A model generated the notes under the pieces. The model searched no databases. It saw nothing but the letters and a program-made list of their open reading frames with translations, and was not told where the DNA came from. Position numbers and translations under genes: made by a program. From NCBI GenBank assembly GCA_030142905.1, contig JASJOG010000299.1, positions 124,001-188,000 on the forward strand: a stretch of 64,000 nucleotides of DNA, read 5' to 3'. Below, one piece after another: positions 44,448 to 56,830 of the stretch. Source of the stretch: Heliopora coerulea (Eukaryota > Cnidaria > Anthozoa > Scleralcyonacea > Helioporidae). Within the stretch, counting starts at the first letter, position 1. Each line of letters opens with the position of its first letter.

Positions 44448-44839
44448 CCGTACTTGCTCGATGAAGCGCTGCGGCACTCTATAAATTTATAGTTTTTCGG
44501 ATAAGGTTTTTATTCGGGGTGGAGCGTTTATTTGATTGCGGCGCTCTTTAAAAATCATCTCAATTTTAACGACAACAGTAAATATTAACAACTGAAACAA
44601 ATTGTAATACCGGAGAATAAATTTCCGAGGGTGGTTAGGATTGAGTTGAACCGCACTTGTTTTTTTAGTTTGGCTCCTCAAACAATTCAGCCCGATGAAG
44701 CTTCGATTAAGCGCCGCACTGTTGTGAATGAATAACGGCGCTTATTGGAGGGTGGCGCTGTTTAAAATTTTTGTCTTATATGCGACTCGTAATTCGGGCG
44801 GGGCTAAATCAGGGCAGGTGTTTTATCGAGTAAATACTG
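44448..44839. mobile_element. pogo-type MITE, 392 bp, TA duplication
   Basis: The left end CCGTACTTGCTCGATGAAGCG and the inverse right end (CAGTATTTACTCGATAAAACA) match imperfectly, each flanked by TA. The inner part repeats 'gcgctctttaaaa' and 'gcgccgcactg' words. The end resembles the left end of the pogo relic at 59066 (CCGTAAATGCTCGAATTAGC), so that family could have moved it. No ORF is present. Confidence 0.7.
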
Positions 44840-45397
44840 TAATGAAAATTCTGCAAGGTCAAGACACAGGGGTGTAGGAAGAAGGTCCATATTACTACAG
44901 AGAAGTCGTCTATTTCTTAGAGGAAGACGCTTATTTCTTCACCGAAGATCCGCGTTTTTCCGGTGAAGATATGTCACTTCATAGAGAAAAGCTGCGTTTA
45001 CAAATAGGAGACGTACATTTTAATGTCGAAGTGACAGTGTCATTTACCAACGCGAAGATCCATTTCCTCACAGAAGCTAGGAGAAACTACAAGTTTGCAC
45101 GGAGAAAGGGTGGACCTTGAGGCTGATTGACCGGCCACTGTACGGTACCAATTAGTTAATCGGATACATCAAACAATCATATACAACAATCCTATCGGGT
45201 AAATGGGCTCTAAGTCAATATCCACAGTTTTGTGAAGTTAGAACGCAAAATTGAGCCCAAGTGAGCAAGTGGATTGGATAAGTCCTAGTAGGAGTAGCTT
45301 TTTGGTACCTGCTCAAAAACAACATGATTTCCTAATATGAAAATAAGAGCCCAGCTCAAAATTCTCACAGAAAGAGACATTGGTTTAAAATATATTT
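44840..45397. other. Intergenic; no recognised gene
   Basis: Imperfect 'gaagacgcttatttcttc' style repeats occur at 44900-45010. Nothing else is recognised. Confidence 0.4.
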
Positions 45398-45438
45398 TAC
45401 TGACGTTTCGTCGCTAGACGCGCGACATCTTCAGAGTA
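45398..45438 (-). ncRNA. Hammerhead-ribozyme-like motif with complete helix I
   Basis: On the - strand, helix I is UACU (45438-45435) with AGUA (45401-45398). CUGAAGA is at 45434-45428. After one unpaired U, helix II is GUCGC/GCGAC. Then GAAA, the self-complementary ACGU, and GUC as the cleavage triplet. All catalytic-core positions are canonical apart from the extra U. It is not in a palindrome, so it looks like one end of a Penelope-like or retrozyme-type repeat. Flanks (agcccagctcaaaattct and 'gagctgggctcttattttt' at 45575) form a wider inverted repeat. Confidence 0.6.
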
Positions 45439-46773
45439 GAAATGAATGATGAGAGTTAGCATATTAAACTATATTTACATAGTATAGGATGACACAAAGC
45501 CAACAAGAAAAGAGGAAGGTGTGAGAACAGGAAATAGCGATGAGAAAAGAGGTAAACCCGAACTCAATCATTGAGCTGGGCTCTTATTTTTATACTACTG
45601 CTTCGCTTTCCGCCCGGGAAATCGCTGGCAATGATTTCCTAATCTAATACTGGAGCAAGCGTCTTTTACCAACAGGCGCATCTGCACAGGACGCTATCGA
45701 CGCGAACTTGATTGGAATGAAAACGTACACTTTTCTCTGCGTTTTGGCCTCTCGTCCACACGATAATGCTAACGTTTTCGGTAGCAAAAACGGAATCTTT
45801 CGAAAACTCTCTGATCTCCAAAGTGTTGCGATTCGAAAACGGTGGTTTATCGTTTATGAGTGGATTGCGAAAACGGAGACTTTAGAAAACAATGACATCA
45901 CAGCGTTCGTGGAGCTAGCCTCCTATGAATGTTCAATAGACAAGCAGTATCGTTTTTCAATCGTTGCTGCATTTACTTGTGGACGAGATGACAAATGAAA
46001 ACAGTTTAAAAACGGTCGTGTGGACGGAAAACTTTGTGGGCGTTTTCATGTGAAAAAGTATACGTGTGAACGGGAGACTTATTGTGATTAATTAATCTGT
46101 GCTGACAACTCGTGAGATTGCCCCTTAATATTGTTACTCTTTTCTGACAGGTCTCTCTTCAATTCGTTGCGTGGGTAGGGGTGTGAAAAACAGATCAGGT
46201 TTCTGTATACCTCCTTCCTTTGTTCAATTAAGTTTTGACACTTGCTGTGCGCGAGCAGGGTGTAGAAGCACCACAACCCTCGTCCTAACGCTAATCCTAA
46301 TCTATAAAAAGTAAAAACATGTTGTAGTAAAAGCAACTAAGAAGAAGAGAAAAATAAAAGCAACTGGTGGAAAGAATTCAAAAATTGTTGCTTGCTGTAT
46401 TTGATCCAATTACATTCCCCATCGACCCCATGATATGAGAATGAGCCAACCGGATCATGTCTCGTCTTCTTGCTAAATCGTGAATATACAATATTAAACA
46501 GGAAACGAAAACAAATTAGCTATCTGAGCTGTGATATTAGAGGGGAAGTATTTCCTTGACGACATACAGGAAAAAGAAATTGGTGTGTATTTTCTCTCAT
46601 AGTGAAATTAGAGTAGAGATGATGATAATAGATAGATTATTTAATAAGTTACCTTGCAGTTTACACTGAATTGCGCAACTTTTACAAAAATCACTAATAT
46701 CAACTATTTACTAATAAAACGTTTGAAAGTTAAAAGTCAAAAATCTAAAACTTTAAACTAAAGGTCAAATTAG
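45439..46773. other. Repeat-derived intergenic DNA
   Basis: 45700-46080 contains 'tcgtccacacgataatg' and, inverted, 'ttgtggacgagatg'/'cgtgtggacgg' words alternating with 'gaaaacg'. This resembles a hairpin-type DNA transposon remnant, and an open frame at 45708-45998 lies inside it. No gene is recognised. Confidence 0.4.
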
Positions 46774-48130
46774 TCATTCATACGATGTGTTGGTAGCGTT
46801 ACTCATAATAAATGAGTCCGAGAACCTATTTGTTCTTACTAATGGAAGTAAATACTTCCTATTTTTCCTAAGATTGTATTTGGGATTTTTATTAGCGCTT
46901 GGGATCAAATGGAAGATCTTGTGTTCTGAGTCTTCAGATATAGTTTGAAACAATTTTTGGGTTATAACACTGTGGTGATCTTTAATAGAAGGTATTCTTG
47001 CATGTGTCAGTGCATCAGCGTAAGGTATTCCAGGAAAAATACACGCTAAGGCTCTCTTTTGAACCCTTTCCAGGTCGTCATGTAAATAGGTTGGTAGAGA
47101 GTTGTGAAAAACTGGGCACGCATAGTCCAAGGATGATCTAATGCATGCACAATAATACGCAACCAGATCATTGGTTGGTACTTGCGCACGTTTGAGCTCC
47201 ACTAGAAAGTACAACTTTCGAGAGCTCTTCTTCACTAGTTTTTCTACATGATCGTTCCAGGTTAGTTTATTGTTTATAATCAGCCCGAGTAACTTTGCCC
47301 TCGTTGTTCTCGCGATGGTTTTTCCGTCTATTAGAATAGGTTGAAACTGTGGGAAGTGAGGGCGGCTAAAACTGATAATCATTTCCTTTGTCTTTTCACA
47401 GTTAAGTTGCAATAAGTTTTCCTTTGACCATTGGTTGACTTGATCAACAGCATGTTGTGTTTGACTTTGTTGGCCTTTTGGTATTGATTCAGATACCGTT
47501 GTGTCGTCGACATATTTTCACATATTGAAGATGTCAGAAACTGATAAGTCGTTGATCATAAGAAGGAACAGCCAAGGTCCAAGTTTAGTCCCCTGAGGAA
47601 CACCAGATGGAACCATACCCCAATCGGAATAACATTCCTTACTAAGCTTGACTCGCTGTGATCTATCTAGGAGGAAGTCGATTATCCAATTAATGATACT
47701 GTTGGGTAGATCAATTCCTTTTAATTTAGTGACCAAGATACTGTGATCTATAAGGTCGAATGCTTTACGGTAATCGAATAGAATGACTCGTACTGTAGTT
47801 CCGTTACCATCTGTCGCTTCGAGCCACTTATGCACCATACTAATGAGAGCCAACACGGTGGACGAACCAGAAATGGTACCAAATTGATTTCTGTCGACCT
47901 TCTTTTCAATCGTTGGCCTGATGTAATCAGAAACCACAAATTCTTCTGCAATTTTTGAAACTGCAGAAGTCAGGAGATTGGTCGAAGCTCTTTCTTTGGG
48001 TCAGTAACTTGCTTCACTTTAGGAAGGGGGGTAATATCTGCCAGTTTCCAAGTTGCTGGTAGCTTTTGCTCTTTGTATGACATGTTTATAATGTCGGCTA
48101 TTGGCTGTGCAAGGAATTCAGCGTACTGTT
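46774..48130 (-). pseudogene. LINE reverse transcriptase
   Basis: Motifs: motif A FDYRKAFDLIDH at about 47765, GVPQGTKLGPWLFLLMINDL at about 47580, and the catalytic KYVDDT at about 47500, intact but just after an in-frame TGA (47518-47520). The thumb and connection follow (LLGLIINNKLTWNDHVEKL, YACPVFHNSLP, LERVQKRAL), ending at 46774. Only two lesions (48155 and 47518) interrupt about 990 codons, so this is a fairly young copy compared with the Gypsy element. Confidence 0.8.
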
Positions 48131-49756
48131 TTAACATCCAATTTGACACACCGTCGGACCAGCAACTTTATGTTTATTGAGATGTACCAAAATTTTATAA
48201 ACTCGATAGACTGGCACTTTAAGAAATTCTGGGTTTTCTTCTAACGGTAAAACAGGAACCGTGGATTCACGATCAAGAGGTTGAAAATCTTGCAGAGGTT
48301 CCAAGAGAGCCTGATTTATGGCATTGGCGATTTCTAGATGAGACATATCGTTGTATTGGGGGACGTTGAGAGAACATGCTAAACTCGAATTTTTCTTTTT
48401 GGCTCCACTTAGCTTGTTGATTTCGTCCCACCACTGTCGTTGGTTGACACCCTTTAGGTCTTGTACTTTACAGGCGTAGTACGTTGCTTTACACCTTTTC
48501 CTTTCCCTATTAACAGCATTACGGTAGAACTTGTATGATAAACTGTTTCTGTTCGTGTGGAAAGCCACCTGGCGTTGGCGTATTAACTCCTTCAACTTTA
48601 CAGACATCCACGGTGCGTCCTTGGGGTAAACCTTTATTGTCTTCTCGGGTACAATATTTTCTAAACCGATCGCGACCAGGTCATTAAAAAGATTAAATTT
48701 TTCCTCACAGGTGTTTTGACTACTTAAATACGACCAATCGATTGTACTAAAGTAACGACCTAGGCGAAATCTATTGCTTTCTTTCGTATCTCGGAATGTT
48801 ACCGATTTTCGAGTGTGCTGATTTTGAGATCTTGATTTTGGTTTCAGAATAACTATATTATGGTCCGACAGACCAAACGGAGGAAAACATTCGAGTACAG
48901 AGAAGTGGTCTTCCATGTTCGTTAGAACTAGGTCGAGCGTTGCTGTCCGTCTTGTATGAAATTTGACTAACTGCTTGAGCTTAAAATGGTTTTTCAACTG
49001 GTTAAGGTTGAGACGGTTAAAGTCCCCAGTAATGACTATGCCACAATTCGGAAACTTGGATTCTGCTGCCATCAGGCTGGTAAATAAGTGATTAATTATT
49101 GTCGTGGCATCGGGTTCTGCTGGACTCGCTCTACCAGGATAATAAACAACCGCAATTAAAATGCAAGAAAACCCTCGAGGAATTCGTGTGGGATTCAGTT
49201 TGATCCAAATTATTTCATGCTGCTCACAACATTGTAGGTCTTCAATAGTTTTGTATTTTATGTCATCCTTTATGTAGACGCAGACTCCTCCGTGTTGGTG
49301 GGACGTACGATCTTTCCGTATAATATTGTAGCCTTCGATATTCACCACAGAATCGTCTATATGACTCTTTAGCCAGGTTTCTAATGTACATGCGATTTGC
49401 ACATTTTGCCGCAAAAGCAACTCTTGGACTTCAGTTAACTTGGGGACTAACGACATGGTATTTGCAAGCATGATGTTAGGAACAAAGTTTACTTGATTCT
49501 CAGATGTTTTCTGGATTTTCGCTATCGGGATGACAGTCAAGTTATTTGAATTAACTCCCCGAGCTCTTTTGTAATTTGCATATGTTTGCCGAGGCACAGT
49601 GATAACAGGAATGCTAAATTTCTTTGTCGCCTCTTTCATTTTAGTTTTAATACCAGCTCTTCTACCTCTAGGACGCCATTTTCGATGGATTTCAGTGTTA
49701 TAGTTGTAATAGCGTTGACTGAAACTCCCGTAATGAACCATAGTTGTAGAATACAC
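48131..49756 (-). pseudogene. LINE endonuclease (APE type) and RT N-terminus
   Basis: The apurinic-type endonuclease nicks the target to prime reverse transcription. The domain begins near residue 93 (NIMLANTMSLVPKLTEVQELL), with the catalytic Glu in LETWL, then RKDRTSHQHGGVCVYIKD, GDFNRLN and the closing SDHNIV that carries the His/Asp pair. It looks catalytically complete. The region after residue 320 is the connector to the RT (PWMSVKLKELIRQRQVAFH). The frame ends after KHKVAGPTVCQIGC, where the family has AGPDGI and continues into the RT; this marks the frameshift near 48155. ATG 49756 is the first in-frame start. Confidence 0.8.
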
Positions 49757-49860
49757 AACAAATATGGTGACACTTGACCGGTTTCAGCGATGTCTGAGAT
49801 AAAAGTTCCAAAATATATCCTTGAACAGATCGCCAGAAGCTCTGAAATATGCATCACGTT

Positions 49861-52800
49861 CCTATGTTGTTGTGGATTCCATCTTTTAGATTAAACGTAC
49901 CATCACATCGTTTCATAAAGTTAAAAATTGTAAAACACACAGGCATATTTAAAAAAGCATGCAGCCATGACAGCGAATAAAGTGGCATCACACCATTGGT
50001 CAACTTTTGTTAATAAGCCAAGTAAATCCAGAATGAAATTAGGAGGTCAGACGTCTATGGTTGCATATGGTGAAGGAGTTGCTAATAATAGTTACGTTCG
50101 TTGGAAATCAAGGAATATCACTCATACGATTGCTATAGACTTTGTTCGACTTCAGGTAAGAAAATCAACGATATATACCTTCCAGTAAGTGATAACCTCA
50201 AACATAGTCTATCAAATGCAAACTCAAGAACTTACTAAAGAAAAGTGAACTCAAGTCTGCTTCACTCAAAGCGACATTAGGACTGGGTCACGTGAAGCAA
50301 AAAGAAGCTCAGTCTCTGTAGAACTGGCGACGGAGTCAACAAAGTGACTTAATGACAAGGAAATGACGAAATAAGGAAAAAACTACTTTTTTGTCATTCT
50401 TTCATTATGTGAATGTCCTTATGTCGTTATGTCGCTAGTGCGAACTAGGCCTCAAAGAGGCTTAACTAAACCGTGGCCACACAGAGCGTGGTTAAGGTCG
50501 TCCCGAAGCTCTGCAACTGAACCGTTGGGAAGGACAACTTGCTACAGAGAACGTAGTCATTGGTCATTACACAAACGAGGGACAACAAGTACGAGCGATA
50601 AATTGACAGGATCGCTGTCAAGTTATTGGACACCTTGTTTTTCGCAAATTGATTACATGGTTTGCGTTTTGGCACGTTAAGGTCATATCATCTCAATGAT
50701 GAATTTAAAATACATTCTGTCAAGCTCTTATAGTATTCAAAGACATTCTAATACGATATGAATGAGCTACTGTAATGTGAATACGAGTGCCAAGCACAGA
50801 ACAAGAAATAATTCTTATCAATTTGGAGCATAACAATCATAACACGACTAATGTTTCTTCGCGTCGTGCAACATAAGAGTGGATAAAATCATAATTCACA
50901 ATGAATAAAACGTCAGGTCCTAACATGAAGGATTCATGAAGAAGAGAATATTAAGCTTGTCTGATGCGGATAAAGTCAGTGTAAGAGACTTTCTTGCCGA
51001 GTTTGAATGGGCAGCAGTCAACGCTGACGAGGGAGTGCGAATTCTGTATTTTATTAATTCACTCGACGGTTTGCGAGCATTCCAAAGCTTTGATCTTAAA
51101 CTTGGGAAGGTCAAAATTAAATTTCACCTTTAAAGAAATGTAACAAGCGTTGCGTCTTTTCGTGGATTTTGTGGTTCAAAGTTACTAATCGACGATGGCT
51201 GATTTTGAGTGGGTACAGCCAGTGTCCAAAGAAATTTCTTCAAAAACAAATATTCGCAAACATTTCGCTTATCATCTATGGTCACAGTCGAATGTCGCCA
51301 GCTCAAGCTTGGCAGATGTTGCATGAGTCTTCCATTGACTTAATCCATCTCAAACTAGCTTTATATTCAGTGTATATGTAGTTTTACTCGCTCTGATGAT
51401 GTTTCGCGATGCGATGAAGCGTTTAAAATTTAGAGTCATATTAAGATTATTTATTAAAATTACATATTAAATAGCTTAGTTTCATGTTCTGTGCTGGGGC
51501 ACTTATATACATATATCATATTACGATTGCGATTCCCTATTGATTCCATACCAGTGACTGAGCAATAGAACAGACCCTGGTTAAATGACTGAGATTTGAT
51601 TCTTGATTCCTCTCTAAAATATATAATTTTAAGACAGTATCACTTGTCAGAGAAGATTTCTACTTCGTGTGCAATCCCATTGACTTGTAAAACAGCCTTA
51701 ATGCGGCTAGGCAGCCATTCAGTACTGTAGGGTATTTGGTAACATACTAAAATTGTTTCGTATCCACGTCTTTGGCACAGGAGGAACGAGGAAAGTGGAG
51801 GGATACTGTTTTATCGCTTATCGCATGTTCTACACGGAAAAGAAATTAAGGACACGGTGTTTGAGCAAATCATGGTCATTTCGGTACATTTAATTCACTG
51901 TTATCAAAACTTTGTGTTCAGGCGTGTTATTAGCATTAATATGAGAGTTTGTCTGTCCCCTTACTTCTCGTAAGCGTAAATACTTCATCGTAAAGTGATT
52001 TACTTCATCGTAATGCGTGAACGATGTCATTTTATATCGCAGTATGCATTAACAGACACATGTTTTAAGCTTGACTATCCTTTGCCGTTTTCCAATGACA
52101 TCCATCTCACCTAACACAGCCACAAAACACAATTTTTTCTACCTCAAATGCTTTTGGCAACATACGGTGGGCCGTAAAACATGCACGTCCGGACAATAGG
52201 TTTCTTTCCGATGTACTCACAAAGATTAAGCAAATCTGGAACAACAAATCGCAAACTGAAAAGCGAGCTCAGCGAGTACGTCGATTCGATGCCTAACAGT
52301 ATTCTGGCTGTAATACAAGCTAAAACAAAGGGATGGGCCCGCAGGCATGTCTCTACTGTCAGCAGTATATTAGTGTTCTTTTAACGTGTATACCTTACAA
52401 AGAAAAAAATCAAAATCAATTGACAAAGGCTCTGTCATGTAGTTTTACTACCTCAGGTCAGGTTTTCTGTGAAGAATCACTTCATCTGATCACGGCGTAA
52501 TTTGAAGCGAGTCAAATTCGGCGTCGAGGTAACATGACCATATCATCCTAAATTTCATGCTTATAATTATCTAATTAAAAACAAGGTATTCAATTATTTA
52601 TAAGCAACCCTGCAAATGTTGTACTCAATAGTGATGCACAAACAAATCAAAAATAATAACACAAATTTATACTGTTATGGATTTCTCGAGAGAAAAGAAT
52701 AATCAAAATTAAAGTTGAGTCACACGTTCCTGTGATGACCAAAGCCCTACCTTTGTTTTAAAACGTACAAGTGTTTTTACTGCTTGTCGGCAGAGTGACA

Positions 52801-54012
52801 ACGCACCCATTCCGCTTGTTCTAAATCACTTATACTGAGAGATCTAAAATGGGGCGTATTTATACAAACCCTCGTTAGCCGGCAACCCTGCTCAGGACGC
52901 CAACTCGGATTGTTAATAAATTATGTTTACATTGGCCAGGGTTGCCAGCCTTCCAAGTCTAGTTCACCCAAGATTGGGCGATCAAGTGGCTGAGCTGGAT
53001 TAGCGATCTTGCATTCTGGATAAGAGAATGAACCTATCACCACATTACTCGAACTCCGCTCTCTTCAACTCGTGTTTACAAGAAAATCCAAATAAAATTT
53101 CACACCTTCACGCCAACGCCAACCTGAGTCAACCCAGGTCTTTAATCGGGTTACCCGGCAAAGCGGGTTGACCCGGTTATTATGTAAACATTGACAGGAA
53201 TTTATTTGTAGGAAGGTTAACCCGGGTTGTCGACCTAATTCGGCTTGACGACCCACCGGGTTCGTGTAAAAGGCCCTTAGAATACCTCTTATGCTACAGG
53301 AATTATCAACCCGGCAACCTGGCATAAGATAACACAACCTAATCGGTTGCAAACGCTGATTTTATTGTCACAGAAGAGAATAGTTCAAAACAAAATCTTC
53401 CAAACAGAGTGACAGGGTCAATTCCACAGGTTTATACAATTCCTAATTCGAGTGAGATGCTTCAAGAAGGTTTGCTAATGTTTCAGAGCAGGGGTGGCGG
53501 CAAAGAGTGGCTACAGGCCCTGTCTCGAGTTAAAGTTAACTCTTCGTCAGGGAGTTTTGACTGATGATAGCACATTTATATATTGTACAACTATGAGTAC
53601 TTGTTATTGATTTAACCAAGAAAGACAATACATGTATACCCTCTCTTTATGTCAAATGTAAAAGTAAACTGTTTCAAGTCGGTTGTTGGGATTATTCTTG
53701 CGAAGAACAACAAGTTTTCTACCTTCACAAAAGGAAATTATAAAGGAGGCGTGGTCCGGGCTCCTCTAGTTTAGCACCACTGTCGGGGACGTTCGTCCCT
53801 GCGTCGGGGAATTTGTGGCACCACCACTGTTTTAGCAATGATTTGGATTGTCTCGATAGACTTTATGACGACCTAATCAACATTATGTGCAGTCACATTT
53901 TTAAATGGCGACCCACGTTTTAGCGTATGAGTGGCAAACGAAATAGGCACAAGCGCAAGCAGGGGAGCAAATTGGTAAATAAAACTGGGGGGATCTTTCA
54001 CAAAAACGATTA
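49861..54012. other. Intergenic; no recognised gene
   Basis: Small frames (49967, 50429, 50936 and 52181, + strand) have no motif. The one at 50936-51133 (LSDADKVSVRDFLAEFEWAAV) has a protein-like composition but I cannot place it. 52860-53345 is rich in 'gggttgaccc'/'aacccggcaacc' words and is probably a degraded MITE. 53521-53552 holds a decayed hammerhead-like core on the - strand. Confidence 0.4.
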
Positions 54013-55223
54013 CAGTCAACTCTCGCCTTGCGGACACCCCGTTATTTCGGACAGATAGTAAATCCCCGGCCGAAACTACTATGAAATGTATTGAAATAAC
54101 TCTCGCAACTACGGACTCTCGCTATTACGGAATTGCGGACACTTCGTGCGGTCCCAAACTAACATTTGTTGTTTTACTCTCGTTACGACGGACACCTGCT
54201 GTTTGTCAGCGGAAGTACTTTGAATATTCTGTTCGTCATTACTTCTGTCGACAAAAATGACAGACAAACGTGTCTTTCAATACAATCAAGGTGTATGTTC
54301 CGATCTTCAACGTTCTTCCGCTGTGTTTACTTTACTTTCGAGGCTTTTTAGTTTGTTTTGCCATTTCAATGCTCTTGACAGACTTGCTCTTTTGTGTAGA
54401 CTGTGCAGTGGCTATTCCTTCGTGTTTGTCTCGCAAGGACTGCCTGGCTATATCACTGCCAATAATGAGTTTGTCAAGTCTTGTCAAATATCTATGTTCA
54501 CCATAAAACTTGTAAAGAACAGGAATCTCTAAACCTAGGCCAGCTCCTCTGTTTACCCTCTTTCCACAAATGACAGCTTCTCTGTGACTTACTCTTCAAA
54601 AATGAAGAAACAATTTTGGACAGTCCTAAAGGGATATGCTCCACAACTCGTCTGTTATTTTCTGTTATGGCCACAGCATGTGGATCTTTGGCATTTTCCG
54701 TTTCACGTTGAAGCACGAGAGTCATGTCAATTTCGGGCTGAAATTCATCTTTGTAAGCATGGTGGCCTCTCAACCACTTGAGAGACTTGTATTCTTCACA
54801 CTTTTCTTGACTTGCCATGAATTTGTTAGTATTTGTCAGTATTTGTCTAAAAGAGGATTACTAACTTTGCATAAGTCGACTGAGTTTTGTTACGTTATCG
54901 TAGCTTTACAGTGAAGGAAAAGGCAATTGACACTGATTCATGTTACAGTTTGATTTTTAGTTTGGGTATATAATATTTTTTTTCTCAATATAAATTTTTG
55001 ATTTGTATTTTAATTTGTATTGTGTATTTATATATCACAGTAAATGTTAACTAGAAATTGAAAGAAACAGGACATTCTAAAATAAAAAAGCAGTAATACA
55101 TAGTAAAGATATTTTACAACCTGACTTTGGGTCATTTTTCTCGCACCCCGCTATTGCTGACTCTCGCTATTACGGCCACCAAATGATAGTCCCCAGGGTG
55201 TCTGCAATAACGAGAGTTCACTG
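54013..55223. mobile_element. Tigger/pogo-like TIR element carrying a HIRAN-like gene
   Basis: Ends read CAGTCAACTCTCGCCTTGCG (left) and, inverted, CAGTGAACTCTCGTTATTGC (right), both outer edges flanked by TA. Sub-terminal copies of 'actctcgctattacgg' occur on both sides. The length is 1211 bp. No transposase is present; the only gene-like content is the HIRAN-like frame on the - strand. CAGT ends with TA duplications fit the Tc1/mariner-pogo superfamily. Confidence 0.75.
54332..54818 (-). pseudogene. HIRAN-like protein inside the TIR element (one frameshift)
   Basis: HIRAN domains (as in HLTF) bind DNA 3' ends; small stand-alone relatives occur near mobile elements. Reading from ATG 54818: LKWLRGHHAYKDEFQPEI, then LVLQRETENAKDPHAVAI, VVEHIPLGLSKIVSSFLK. 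These match the HIRAN pattern of an aromatic-G strand, REPxNxxDPxAIAV, then VGHLPxxLA. After a frame change near 54585 the same protein continues through VICGKRVNRGAGLGLEIP and YKFYGEHRYLTRLDKLI to a Lys-rich tail and TAA at 54332. The total is about 160 residues. The frame change is the only lesion. The family assignment rests on the pattern alone. Confidence 0.55.
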
Positions 55224-56149
55224 TACAGTTTGAGTTCAAAAATAACGAGTGCTTGCATGGTGAGAATTTAAGGCAACCAGACATTGGTGTGAGGCCATTA
55301 GGTTAGGATCAAATAAAGCTAAATAATCGGAAAATGTTGAAATTGCAACCAGGATTGCGCATATTTTAAAAGTTTTAATGACTGATGCTGGCTAGGTAAA
55401 ACGTTAAAAACACGTTGATAAAAACTTTAGAAGACATTTGGTCTTCATCGGTTAAAATGAATAAATAATTAAAAGTTAAAGAAACATATGTCAGTTCAAA
55501 GTTGTGTACATTTGTTAAAAAGAGATTTGTCAATATCCGAGATATTTATATGGCCATTTCTTTACTGGCTGGTCAACCGCAACACCTGACGCCAATTACT
55601 GCAGTCCTAAACGTAAAGATGAAATCTTAGACAACAGGAGACAACAAATATTCTGAATATTTTCAATATTAATTTATAGTATACAATACATCTTCTATTT
55701 TAACTAAAAGTACTTTTCATGTATTTTTATACTTATTCTTATAGTAAAACCAACAACTGAAACAAATATCCAGGAAGGGGAGAGGCAGCAAGGGAAAAAG
55801 TAAGTGCACAAATGTTTACTTTGAAATTACTGCAATAATTTATTCTCTATGATAAGGGTATAAAGCTTAACTTACTTTTGGGAAAGAAAATTATGGAATT
55901 TAGTACTGGAAGGTCAATCAGTAATTTACAAATGGTCGAAGGGATAGGTGGTGGCAGACATGGTGCTTTGGGAACATTGTTAATTGCATCAAACTTTATA
56001 AGTACTTAGATAAGGTAGTTAGTGCTATTTGCCTTCTGCTTAAAGGTAACATGAAGGATTGTCCAAATGTATTCCATTTGGGATTTTATATTCAACTTTA
56101 AGAAGTATTACTGAACGTGACTGCTGTCCATTGCGATTGATAGTTGCAC
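55224..56149. other. Intergenic; one exon-like island
   Basis: 55745-55799 is flanked by ttcttatag| and |gtaagtgc and is open (KPTTETNIQEGERQQGK), similar in style to the linker exons of the Roco-Death gene. It may be a stray exon of a related gene. 55400-55450 holds a decayed hammerhead-like core (- strand, CCGAUGA). Confidence 0.35.
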
Positions 56150-56830
56150 GAGGGTGATCCAATCACTCTGAAGGATTTTCGATAATCACCAGTGTAATTA
56201 TACCAACGTACTATATACACCTTCACATTGGTGAACAATTAACTACTCTTTATTGTTATACCATAAAAAGTGTATAGTTATAACAATTGTAGAGCTCTTG
56301 TTCAAAACCCGGATACTTTCGAAGAGGAAACTGACATTTGATGCTGTAGGGGCTAAAGTCCCCGATCGGGTGCTAAACGGTGTGGTTGGTGGAAAATCTT
56401 AAAAATCTAGAATGATTGCCAATCATTTTTATATCCGTTTCATGAAACAGAATCTTTTCTCTTGTTATAAAACAGTTGCCTAGTAGTAACGAGGTTTTAC
56501 TCAATTTTCTAGAATTAAATAACAAAAGTGCCCTCTTTTGTCAGTGCCCTCACTTTTGAGGTGCTTCCGCGGCCTATGGTGATTGGAAAACGAGTATAAG
56601 TATTTTTGTGACAAATTTTTGTAAAATATCTTTCTGCAGTCTGCACTGCTTCTAAATCCTTTGGATCTTTTCCTAAGATTTTCGTCTAGAAATTATGATT
56701 TTTATTCAGATGGGAGAGGGCATAGCTTTTCCAACATAGGGCCTGTAGCCTCCCTGCCACCTTCCCCAGAATGACTATTCCTTGGATATGTCCTAACGAG
56801 TAAAAAGCACTATCCATGCTTTGAATCAAC
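56150..56830 (+). repeat. Direct repeat copy 1 (about 0.6 kb)
   Basis: It shares with 58315-58830 the phrases 'gattttcgataatcacc', 'gttcaaaacccggatact', 'gctaaagtcccc' and 'ccttggatatgtcctaacga'. No coding content is recognised. Confidence 0.7.

Larger units (their letters stand above)
46774..49860 (-). mobile_element. Non-LTR retrotransposon (LINE, CR1/L2/jockey-like), degenerate
   Basis: An endonuclease and reverse transcriptase lie in one reading direction (-), broken by a frameshift at about 48155 and a stop at 47518-47520. No separate ORF1 protein is recognised before the endonuclease. The 3' end and tail are not sharply defined; the last coding base is 46774. The clade is judged from motif style only. 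Confidence 0.8.

Noticed and set aside
45708..45998. 96-codon open frame as a gene
   Set aside because: It lies within inverted 'gtccacacg'/'gaaaacg' repeat words typical of a DNA-transposon remnant and has no motif.
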